From Prunus persica (lineage: Eukaryota > Streptophyta > Magnoliopsida > Rosales > Rosaceae): a stretch of DNA of 64,000 bases. Position numbers and translations under genes: made by a program. Positions within the stretch are counted from its first letter, which is position 1; the number at the start of each line of letters is the position of its first letter. Location of the stretch: the NCBI RefSeq assembly GCF_000346465.2, contig NC_034009.1, positions 39,724,456 to 39,788,455 on the forward strand, read 5' to 3'. Shown piece by piece: positions 12,501 to 22,015 of the stretch. The notes below the pieces were generated by a model. That model was given only the letters and a program-made list of their open reading frames with translations, had not been told where the DNA came from and made no database searches.

Positions 12501-13110
12501 ACTCAGCTCTCCTCCAGGCAAGGCAAAATCTAGGGCAGTGGAGGAGGCCATGGAGAGGTTGAAAATCTGGCAGTCTAATGAGCTGGAGTTTGATCAAGAC
12601 AATGAAGCCTTAAATCAGCTGATGAAGGACCTGGACCTGCTTCACAGACAGAACATGGCTCCAAAACCTATCCTTGAGATGGGCCTAAGCTTGGCCAGAG
12701 ATGTGCTCAATCTGCATGATCGCTATGAGGATCTCAGGCCTACTTTCAAGACTTCTGAATTCTGCAAGGCCACTCATGAAGCCAACCTGGCTGATTTTGC
12801 AAAGCAGAAAGCAGAACTGGATCAGATGGTGGCCGGATATAAGGAAGCCAGGGCCACTGCGGACAAGCTGGAGAAGCCGATGGAAGAGCTCCAAAAACAA
12901 CTGGCAGAATGCAGGGAGGTGCAGAGCAGGCTTGGGGCTGGACTGAGTTCTAAAACTAAGGCCACTTTCCTTGTGCAAAGTATGGTTGCAGCTTCCAGGA
13001 CAGCCTTGGAGATTGCAGAGGCTTCAATTCACCAGGGGGTGCTGCTCCAGAAAGAGCTTTCTGTCAAGAAAGCGAACCTGCAGGAGACTCTTAGAAAACT
13101 AGGATTTTAG
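9516..13110 (+). CDS. Plant mobile domain (PMD) protein, seven exons, carried antisense in a Tat retrotransposon
   Basis: Exons are 9516-11178, 11253-11306, 11381-11542, 11628-11842, 11917-12168, 12249-12317 and 12391-13110. All junctions are GT-AG, all phases agree, and the joined frame is 1044 codons without a stop. Residues ~85-340 look like the PMD (aminotransferase-like, MAIN/MAIL family): an FW...TFDF block near 160, TLLDMAQIFGF near 178, then a hydrophobic LFLLYWLNWFVLP block near 246. Exons 3-4 hold basic, nuclear-signal-like stretches (GRRKRKG, KLKKLKKR). Exons 4-5 are acidic, and exon 7 is helical and coiled-coil-like. PMD proteins of plants act in the nucleus in transposon silencing and gene regulation; a role here is unknown. 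The gene converges on integrase (stop at 13334), about 220 bp away. The start is the first ATG after the leader and matches a long frame. Its intactness contrasts with the broken gag-pol. Confidence 0.88.
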
Positions 13111-13333
13111 CTTCTTCTTTCCTTTTATTGTTCGAATAATTTGCCGCAAAGGTGGCTATTTTTATATAAGCTTTCAAAGCATTTTACTGCTTTTCATTTA
13201 TTCTTGATGCAATAACTGGATACGGCTTTGAAAGTAAAAAACAGAACAACTTTAAAGCAAAAATAAATCTAAACAAAATTCTTTTCAAGAAACAAAAAGG
13301 TCAAACTTGTTCCTCTTCTATCCCGGGATCTGT
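13111..13333. other. Convergent intergenic spacer (PMD end / integrase end)
   Basis: An AT-rich 223-bp spacer where the plus-strand PMD gene and the minus-strand pol gene converge. It should hold the 3' UTR and polyadenylation signals of the PMD transcript; AT-rich stretches are present, but no single site can be called. Confidence 0.4.
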
Positions 13334-14917
13334 TTATACAGCCTGCGAATCCCACGTGGTTGGATAGAACTTCTTTAACCATTTACCATTGATTGGGGCA
13401 AAATGAACAACTCCATCTCGGTCCTGCAACCTGTATGCCCCCATTCCGAGGATTTGGTTAATTATAAAAGGGCCTTCCCATGTAGGTGACCATTTCCCAT
13501 ATCCAGCTATGTGTGCTCCAAGGGGCAGAATTGCCTTCCAGACTATCTCTCCCTCTTCAAAACTCTTGTTTTTGACTCTTTTGTTGTAGGCCCTTGATAC
13601 AGCCTGTTTTCCTGCTAAGAGTTTGTTGAGGGTGTCAATTCTGCTTGCATCCAATTCTTCCAATTCCAGCAACATGGCTTGAGAGTAATCCTCCCCAGTG
13701 AGACCATGCTGGTGAGCAATTCTAAGAGACTGGACCGCTATCTCCATGGGAAGAATTGCATCGTGGCCGTAGGTTAGAGCATAGGGGGTCATGCCAGTTG
13801 CTTCTCTCTTTGAAGTTCTGTATGCCCACAAAGTTTCTGATAACTTCTCATGCCATTACTTTGGATTCTTCTCTAGCATCTTTTTGATGATATTGATAAT
13901 CACCTTGTTACTTGATTCCACCTGTCCATTAGCTTGAGCATAGTAAGGAGTAGATTGAAGCAGTTTGAACTTGAACGTTTCTGCCATATCTAGCATGTCC
14001 CTAGATATGAAAGAAGAACCCCTATCGGTTGTGATTGATTCTGGAATGCCAAACCTTTGTATGATCTGTTCTTCTATAAAGGTGATGATCTCTTGAGATG
14101 TTGTGGTTTTTACTGGCTTGGCCTCTACCCACTTGGTGAAGTAATCTGTGGCAACGATAATGAAACAGTGCTGCTGGTTGCTGGCTGGATAGATTTTGCC
14201 AATGAGATCCATTGCCCATCCCCTGAAAGGCCATGGTTTTACTACTGGATTCATGGGAACCGAAGGAGCCTGCTGGATTGGGCCGTGCCTTTGACAGGCT
14301 TCACATCCTTTGGAGTAGTTGATGCAATCCTTCATCATGGTTGGCCAGAAGTAGCCATACCTTCTGATTAACCAGCACATCTTTCTTCCCCCTTGGTGAG
14401 CTCCACAGATCCCCTCATGGGTTTCTCCCATGGCTTTCATATATTCTGTCTTCCCGAGGCACCTTAATAGTACCTCATCCTTACTTTTTCGGACCAAATC
14501 TTCATTCCACATGAGGTAGTTTGTAGCCATGATTCTGACTCTTTTCTTAGAGGGCAGAGTGGGATATCGTAAGTAAGTCATGATAGGCTCCCTCCAATCA
14601 TCTTCAGTGATCAAGGCAGAATTGACTTCTATCTCCATTCCTCTCGTCAAAACAGATGGTAGACTTTTCCTTCCTATCTTGATGATCCTTTGGACGCAGT
14701 CTTCGGGCATTTGTATGCCTGATGCCACCTGAGCCAGTTCATTGGCTGCAAAGTTTTCCTCCCTTGGGATGTTCTCCCAAGTAGCTTCTCTAAATTCTGT
14801 TAGCAGATTTCTAGCTGCTACTAGATATACAGCCAGAGAAGGATTCAGACACTTATATTCTCCAGCAATCTGTTTTAGGACAAGCATGGAATCTCCCAAG
14901 ATCTCCACGGACTGGAC
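13334..14917 (-). pseudogene. Tat integrase with end of archaeal-type RNase H (broken)
   Basis: Reading on the minus strand from 14917, the first part completes the archaeal-type RNase H (EILGDSMLVLKQ, then ENFAANELAQ). The integrase zinc module follows (H..H then CEACQRHG), then the catalytic core with WAMDLIG, TDRGSSF and the Glu in GQVESSNK, then a C-terminal stretch ending at 13334. There is an in-frame stop at 13856 between NPK and WHEK, and a stop at 14918 joins it to the RT part. The core Asp-Asp-Glu residues are visible, but the chain is interrupted, so no full integrase can be made without readthrough. Confidence 0.8.
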
Positions 14918-16861
14918 TCATAATTCTACCAACATCTCGAGCCCTATAATCAAAGCCTCATACTCGGCCATGTTGTTGGTGCATTGGAAATCTAGCTGGA
15001 AGGAATAGCAATGTCTGACCCCTAATGGTTCTTCCAGAACAATCCCTGCTCCTGAAGCCTTGTCTGTCTTTGATCCATCAAAATATAACTTCCAAGGTGT
15101 GAGATGAATCGAGTAGATTGGATTGTTAAGGCAAACATGAGCTCTAGTTAGCAGATCTGCATTTGCTATGTCCAAAGAATCCATGTTTTCAATTTCCTCT
15201 CCCGAGTGATCTACCAAGAAGTCTGCCACAGCTTGCCCTTTGACAGCTTTCTGGGGGACATACCTGAAGGTGAATTCTGTCAAAGCCAAAGTCCATTTCC
15301 CAATTCTGCCCCTCAGCATTGGTCTTGTTAGCATGTATTTGATTAAGTCTGTTTTGGCAATGATGTAGATAGTATGTGGCAGCATGTAGTGCCTGAGCTT
15401 TACAGCAGTGAAATATAAGGCCAGGCAAAGCCTTTCTATTGCGGAATACCTTCTTTCCACTTCTGTCAATGTTCTGCTTAGATAGTAGGCTGCCTGTTCT
15501 TTTCCTTCTTTGTTATCTTGAACTATTAGACTTCCAATGGATACTTCTGATGCAGATACATAAAGCTTGAGGGGTCTGCCCCTTTTTGGTGGGGACAGAA
15601 CTGGTGGATTTGAGAGGTAATGCTTTATTTCCTGGAAAGCCTGTTGGTGCTGTTCTTCCCATTTGAATGTCTGTTCCTGCTTCAGTCTTAACAGGGAAGA
15701 AAAAGGTTGGATTTTTCCTGCAGAATTGGATATGAATCTCCTTAGAAAATTGATTTTTCCTAAGAGACTTTGAAGTTCCTTCTTGTTCTGAGGTGGTAGA
15801 GCTTCTATGATGGATGTTGCTTTATTTCTGTCAACCTCTATACCTCTCTGGTGGACCAAGAATCCTAAGAAATTCCCTGCTTGGACTCCAAAAACACATT
15901 TTTTGGGGTTCATTTTCAGTTTGTGCTGCCTCATTCTTAGGAATGCCCTTCTCAGGCTTGCTACGTGATTTCCTTCCTCAGGGGATTTAATCACCACGTC
16001 ATCTATGTATACTTCCAAGGAATGTCCTATCATATCATGAAAAATAGAATTCATTGCCTTTGGTAGGTGGCTCCCGCATTTCTCAAACCGAAAGGCATTA
16101 CAGTATACTCGAAAGCACCTATATGTCCTGGACACATAAAGGCTGTCTTGTGGATGTCCTGTTCTGCCATCATGATCTGGTTATAACCTGCATTGCCGTC
16201 CATGAAAGATAGCATCTGGTTATGAGTGGCTCCATCCACTAGCATGTCTGCCATTGGCATAGGATATTCGTCTTTAGGAGATGCCTCATTCAGATTTCTG
16301 TACAATATTTGCTAACCAATCGGAATAGACGGCTGGCCTGATGAATCCTGCCTTGAGCAGCCTTTCTATCTCTTCTTTGACCTTTAGTTCTGTGTCCATA
16401 GACATTCTTCTTCTGGCCTGTTTGACTGGAAGGTAGCCATCTTTAATTGGCAGCTTGTGCTCCACTCACTGCCTGTCCAATCCTGGCATTTCGTGGTAAT
16501 GCCAGGCAAAACAATCTCTGAACTCCTGTAAAAGTGCCATGAGTTCAGTCTTGAGTGGTTCCTTCAAAAGTGTGCTGATGAAAGTAGGCCTTGGATCTTC
16601 TTCTGTTCCTAAGTTTATCTCCTGTAGAGGATCCTCTACTTCTGGCAGGGAGTCATCCAGTGCTGCTGGTGCAAAATCTAATACTTCCTCCTGTAAAATT
16701 TCCTCCTCTTGCTCTTTTGTGCTTTCATGGGTGAATTCTGCCATATTGATGGCTGGATTCTGTATGAAAAGCCTCCTTTCTCCCCAGTATATCAACAATC
16801 TTTTTGTGATGGATCGGATTGTTGCAGCTCGATCCTTGTCTAGTTGATTCGGACTAAACAT
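14918..16861 (-). pseudogene. Tat reverse transcriptase / RNase H (broken)
   Basis: Upstream linker 16466-16861 ends in a stop after MPGLDRQ. The RT fingers continue to about 16320, where a piece of the conserved block before YRNLNEASPKDEYP is missing and a stop occurs. A frameshift follows near 16075, after GATYQR. The rest (14918-16135) is open: palm motif YIDDVV, RNase H with RPLKLYVSASE, and the start of a second, archaeal-type RNase H (LYFDGSKT, NNMAEYEAL). The dual RNase H identifies the Tat lineage. Loss of the RT block implies no active enzyme. Confidence 0.8.
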
Positions 16862-17449
16862 CAGAGTTCTGGAAGTTCAGCACAAAAAGGTCTATTCCAG
16901 TCCTCTAGAGAACTGGCTAAACCTTCTTCAATGAGTCTTTGGGCCGTGACACCATGTGGACGGCCGTTCTGATTGACTCCAAGGAAAGTGAAAGGACCGA
17001 GGTCATCATGATAATACCTTGTTTCAAAGCACATGGCAGAGGGCAGGAATGGCCGTGGATCAGCCTCTATAATCTCCATGCAGCCTTCTTCATTCCATAG
17101 TGCTAACTGCGGGTGGAGGGTGGAAGGAATACAAAGGCTCTGGTGAATCCAATCCCTGCCAAGTAGTGCATTGTAGGTGGTGGAAGTAGTGTCTATAACA
17201 AAGAATGCTATTTTCAACTCTTTGCTTCCGATTATGACATCCACATCTAAGATGCCATGTATTTTGGTGATGCAACCAGAAGTTGGTGACGGTCAATCGT
17301 GTTGGAATCAGATCTTTCTCTGTCCTGCCCAGCTTGGTCAGCATTCTGTGGGGTAATAGATTAATGGCTGCACCTCCATTTACCATGATCTTGGAAATAG
17401 GAATACCCCCAAGATTTGCCGTTATAAACAAAGGTCTGAGGTGAAACAA
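16862..17449 (-). pseudogene. Tat aspartic protease region (active-site Asp changed, frameshifted)
   Basis: On the minus strand, FITANLGGIPISKIMVNGG is followed by AAINLLPHRML, the retropepsin active-site region of Tat elements. The catalytic Asp expected before GG (usually VDGG) reads Asn (VNGG). A frameshift near 17285 moves the downstream flap region (GSKELKIAFFV, then ALLGRDWIH) to another frame, which ends at 16861. The enzyme would be expected to be inactive on both counts. Confidence 0.7.
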
Positions 17450-18792
17450 GGTTGCTCTGTAGCTGGTTTATTGGCTGTTCTGCCTGTCTTGGGGTTTTCT
17501 GCTTGTGGTTCTGGTGGCTCCTCTGCTTCTGCCAATCTACATTCAAAGCTTTCCTGAGAGAAAACATCCCCTTCCAGAGTGCTTTCTTGTCCTTCGGCTG
17601 CCCTGAATTTACTTGGTAGGATGAATACCATGTTAATTCCCAGATCACCCTGTAGGAGGTCTTCTAATTCTGCGCCAAAAGCTTCTGTTTCTGGGTCCAA
17701 TTCTACACCAAATTCCATTAATTCTTCCCCGTATTCTTCCGTCCAGTCATCCTGTTCTGCTACTTCGAGGGGCTCTTTCTGATCATCTGCGGAAGGTTCA
17801 TAGTCCAATTGCTCTTCTTCATATTCCTCAGTGTAGTCGTCTTCTCCTTGTAACGGGGTAGACCCAGATTTCTCTGGTGTCTGCGTGGTGTCAGGACGGC
17901 TGCTGGACGACGAGGCCACATGGATAGGAGACCTGGCTGGGGGTTCTGTTTTCAGCAATTCCCTTGACTGGCAAGCTTTCTGTTCTGTCTGGGGAAGTGT
18001 TTCAGGATTTTTTCCTTTCCTAGCAGAACTGGGTTGTGAACGTACCTGCGTATTATCTTGGCTCTTAAGATATGTGCAGTATTGCCTCTGGATTCTCCTT
18101 TTCTGGGTTCTGGTTAGCTCCAGAGTCGGTCTACCGCTTCTTCCTACGGAATACCATCTCCCTTCTATGATCGTTGCCAAGGATCTTTCGTTTCTGGGCA
18201 TCTTGACTGGTATTTCCTTTCTGGGTTGCTCCATCCTCCTCTCGCTGTATTGTGTAGGCCTAAGACAGCTCTTCTGCCTTGTTTTGTCTCGGGATGAGGT
18301 TCCAATTCTGTCAAAGACACTAGGTGTGGGCTGATTTTGTCTGTCTAGAACCACCTCTAGCTCTGTTTCACATTTGCACCTACTGCAGAGCACTACCCCA
18401 GCCGAGATGGTCGCTCTTGGTATTTGACTGGTCTCCCTTATGATTCTTCTGCCTCTGCTGCAACCAGCATCTGTGATTGGCTCGGTTTTCCTCTGTTCTG
18501 GCCAATTTAAGTTGACCATATTGACTTGTGGTTGAGGAAAAGGATCCGTTGTGACGGATGGTGGTTTTTCTGCCAGTTTCAACCTTCCTGCCGTTATCCC
18601 TTCTTGTATTACGTCCCTGAAAACAACACAACTATTGGTAGAATGGTTCCAAGAGTTGTGCCACCTGCAGTACTGTCTGCCCTTGAGTTCTTCCGGCTTC
18701 GGTATTCTGTGAGGCGTCTCTATTGCCTTCTACAGTAGCATTTCGTGGAACAAGGCATCAACCTTGGTTAAGTCAAAAGAGTAAACCTTGTT
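17422..18792 (-). pseudogene. Tat gag C-terminal / gag-pro linker (broken)
   Basis: It begins after the gag stop at 18793. A zinc-knuckle-like CRWHNSWNHSTNSC occurs near 18665-18630 on the minus strand, followed by an open frame of 386 codons (17422-18582) rich in Glu, Pro, Arg and Ser with acidic repeats (DDYTEEYEEEQLDYE). Several stops lie between the gag end and the zinc-knuckle. The acidic linker is typical of the stretch between gag and protease in Tat elements, but its function is unknown. The frame ends with a stop just before the protease, which is in another frame. Confidence 0.65.
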
Positions 18793-20448
18793 TTACGTTG
18801 GTTTGTTTGGAACGAATCCTCCTGTGAATGGTGGTGGCTTTTGGTCTTTAGGTGGCTTTGTGAGGGCTTTGCAACTAATGGGATGTTTTAGTTTTGCCAT
18901 TTCTGCCACTGAAACCTCTTTCTCTTCTGATTCTTCTGCATCTTCTTGTGATTCCACCTCGATCAGGTGGACTGAAGAAGAAGGGGTTTTATAGTATGTA
19001 CCTTTGGAGGAGTTCCTCCTTTGCTGTTCCTCCCTGAGTAACTCCTCATATTTGGATGCCTTATCAGCCAGTTCTGCCAGATCTCCGAACAATATCCCGT
19101 CGAACCTTTTCCTGAGAGAGATTTTAAGGGCAACTTGGGCCATCTGGATGAAGTGTCTTTCTTCCATCGGGATTCGGCACTTCATTTTGAGCTTTCTGAA
19201 CCTGGTTATGAAATCTTGGGCCGGTTCATCTTCACTTTGCTTGAGGGCAGCTAGATCACTGATGGTGACTTCTGGCTGAATCCTGTAATAGTAGTCATGG
19301 AAGACATTTTCCATCTGTTCCCAGGTTTGAACAGAGTTAGCTGGCAGGCTGGTGTACCAGGTAAAAGCTTGCCCAAAAAGAGAGTTGCCGAAAAGCCTTA
19401 ATTTCAGCAGAGGGTTGCTTTCTATAGCTATGCATTGGACGGAGAACCTGCCTATATGTTCAACTGAGGAAGAATGGGGGTCTTCCCCATTGAACAAAGT
19501 GAAGTTTGGCACTTTGAAACCTGGAGACAACAGTATTTGATCGATATAGGCTGGGTATGGCTTTCTGTAAGTAGGCCTTTCCCCTATTCTAGCCTCGGGT
19601 TCCATGATTTCTCTGATCATTCTTTGCAACGCTCCTATGTCATTCAAAGCATTGACTGGGGGAAGATTTTGTCCCTGTTCTGGCTGAACGTAATCAAACC
19701 TGGGCTCTGCTCTGTGTGGTCTGGGTGGAACTTCCTCCCTGTGTTCTTCCTGCTCTTCGACTTCTGGATGATTCCTCCAGTTTGCCCCCGGTCTATTCCT
19801 GTCATGATTAGCAAAAAGGTTGTTCCCTCCTCGGCCTCTCCTCCTTCTTGCAAGTGGAGGGAATGGATTAGGGTCCATCCTTCTGGGTCTATATGGCAAT
19901 ACTGCCGGTGGTTCAGGCAGAAGCGCCAAAGGTTGATCATGTGGGAGCACATGAAGTGGAATGGGCTGAGGTTCTGGCTGGTTCTGAGCCAGTGCCAGGT
20001 TATCTGGTTGAGCTGGGGCTTCATGTTTTTGATTAGGAAGGGCTCCTTCCCTCGGACCAGCCTGAATTTCTCCGTGGTCTGGCACTCCAGCCATCTGTGC
20101 AACTAGGAAATTTTCCTGGTATGGCCATATTAGTCCTGGCGGAGGGCCATAAGGGAGATCCAACTGCTGGATTACAGGATCTGGGTTTGGGTTTCTGGCC
20201 ATGGCGGATTCTCGGTCCTTCCGGAACTGTCTGTTTACCTGCCATTACATCATGGCTGTCATGTTATTGAGAGTGTCCTGGCTCCTTCGTACTGTGATCT
20301 CTTGTCGGAGTACTGACTCCTGTATTTGATTCATCCTTTTGGAGCCAGTCCTGGAACGTCTACTTCCTGTACTGCCGTGGGCAGATTGCCTAGCATCGCT
20401 TTTTTCTGATTCGAGGCCTTCCCTGAGAACCATCTTGTTTTTCTCCAT
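18793..20448 (-). pseudogene. Tat gag polyprotein (one in-frame stop)
   Basis: The frame starts at 20448 (MEKNKMVLREG), with a stop at 20245 after NNMTAMM. It reopens in the same frame, with a Met at 20202, and runs to 18793. The retrotransposon-gag domain lies at minus-strand 19430-19050 (RLFGNSLFGQAFTWYTSLPA, then FHDYYYRI and DFITRFRKLKMKC). The N-terminal half is Pro-rich, with many PEP/LPH repeats. Gag normally packages element RNA in virus-like particles. Translation from 20202 could still give a 469-residue protein. Confidence 0.8.
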
Positions 20449-20526
20449 ATCTGGTGTGGGTTCTGACTAGATCTTCCGGTATTTGTGAATCTGTGAATGA
20501 TTCTGTCAGAGTATATATACTGAGAA

Positions 20527-20546
20527 GTCCCACTGGGTGTGCCAAA
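20527..20546 (-). other. Primer-binding site of the Tat element
   Basis: On the minus strand TTTGGCACACCCAGTGGGAC follows the 5' LTR end (…GGGTGAATA at 20548) after one base. Position and the TTTGGC start fit Tat-group primer-binding sites; I did not identify the tRNA. Confidence 0.6.
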
Positions 20547-20547
20547 T

Positions 20548-21976
20548 TATTCACCCGTTTTCGTGTTTTACTCCTGAGGTGGAAGGGCGAAGTTCCCCAC
20601 TAGCTTGGAGACCACTTGTTGGTCGACAAGTCAGCTTTCTTTGGTGTGTGTGAGCGTGCCACTGCTAGCAATGTAAATTCTAGCAGACTTATTTTTTAGA
20701 GTGGATAACTTGCGCCTCAAGTTACTGACTTCTAAAACAAATGATTGTGAATTTGGGTGAGGAATATCTCCCAAGTAAGTTCTTTTCTTGCCTCAGACTG
20801 GTGAGGACTTTCACAATTTATCTCAGTATCAAATGGTTGTTCTGGCCAGAATAGATAATAATAAAGTAGACTGTTTCAGGCAGAACTGCCTTTTACAAAA
20901 TTAAGAAGGGAGAAATCAACTCTAGAAAGGCAAAAAGATGGCTGGAATCCCATTTCTGCCTGGGTAGAAACTTCTGATCCGGGCTGGACTGGGTATGTCT
21001 ATGCTGGACGGTGCTGTCAACAACTTTAGCTTGCTCGGCTTTAGTTGTAAATCGATACCAAAGTTCAATTTTGGCAGAGCTTCAATCTACTTCAAGCCTT
21101 GGGAGACTTTTGAGTGGGCAGAACTGCAGCTTCTTCAGTTTGAAGGGACAGAAGTGGCTATTCTCGAGGATTTAGCAAGCTGGAACTATGCTATAAAATT
21201 TGTTGAGGTTTTCATATTTGTGAAAACTCAAACTATGTTTGTCTTGGCTTTTGCTGAACCAAATTTGTAACGAGAGGGATCTTGTTTTCAGAAGACTTAT
21301 TTTCTAAGTCTGAACTTTGGAATTCTGATCTAAAGCTGTTTTCTTGTTTGTTTTTTTTTTATTGACTGATGAATTGAGTGTCCTTTGTTTCTTTGCCTTC
21401 TTTCGCTTTTATAAGAGATCCTCCTAAGGAGGTCATTTTTAATCCTAAACAATGGGCGGCAAAAAGATCTCTTATAATGTAAAGTAAGAAGGGTTTCTTA
21501 TCAATCAAGGCAGATAGGTTCTGAGCAGTCACCTCCTAAAAACAGTCCCTTCCCTGGTTTCCTGGGTGGCAGCTTTCTAATTCAACCAACGCCACCGTCT
21601 GTGTGGGCTTTTTATGGCGGTTTTGGCTCTTTTCTTTTGTATTTTCTGAGTGGTTCCCTGTTTCCCGTTCTAATTTAGAAAGCGTGATCCGTGAATTCCT
21701 TGGGAGATGGTGTATTGATTTGGAGCAAAATCTTGAACACAGATGGGTTTTTGATCTTCAATTGGCAGTGTTTCAGAGACGTCCCTCTCACATTTTTAAA
21801 CTTTAGTTGGAATTGCTGACTTTTCCAAAGTTGAGGCAATCACGTGGGTGTGTCTTTGATCCCTTGGTTTTGAATCTTTCAAAAATTACGGGCTGATCTT
21901 TGAAGCCCATTTCGAAAGTTTCCACATCTGGGCTTTCTTTGGGCTGAGGCTTTATTTCCAACATTCTTGGTGTGAA
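20548..21976 (-). repeat. Tat element 5' LTR, outer end truncated
   Basis: Pairs with 7619-9044 at about 99 % identity. Its inner edge reads TATTCACCCG (a TG to TA change relative to the other LTR). The outer edge stops abruptly at 21976 after GGTGTGAA, while the partner continues with LTR-like sequence, so the outer part was lost when this DNA was joined to CACTA-A. Confidence 0.85.
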
Positions 21977-22015
21977 CTGGACTAAACAGTTAGTCGGACC
22001 AGACCGTCTACACAT

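Larger units (their letters stand above)
7619..21976 (-). mobile_element. Tat-lineage Ty3/Gypsy retrotransposon carrying an antisense PMD gene
   Basis: The element is about 14.4 kb and is read on the minus strand: 5' LTR 20548-21976, primer-binding site 20527-20546, gag, protease, RT, RNase H, archaeal-type RNase H, integrase, then 3' LTR from 9044 or beyond down to 7619. The second RNase H after the usual one marks the Tat/Ogre group. Between integrase and 3' LTR it carries a plus-strand multi-exon gene (9516-13110). I count about a dozen mismatches across ~1.43 kb of paired LTR, so insertion looks recent, yet gag-pol has many stops and frameshifts. The 5' LTR outer end is cut at 21976, where CACTA-A coding sequence starts. 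Confidence 0.85.

Noticed and set aside
12415..12978. Minus-strand frames in PMD exon 7
   Set aside because: Shadows of the coiled-coil-like exon; no coding sense of their own.
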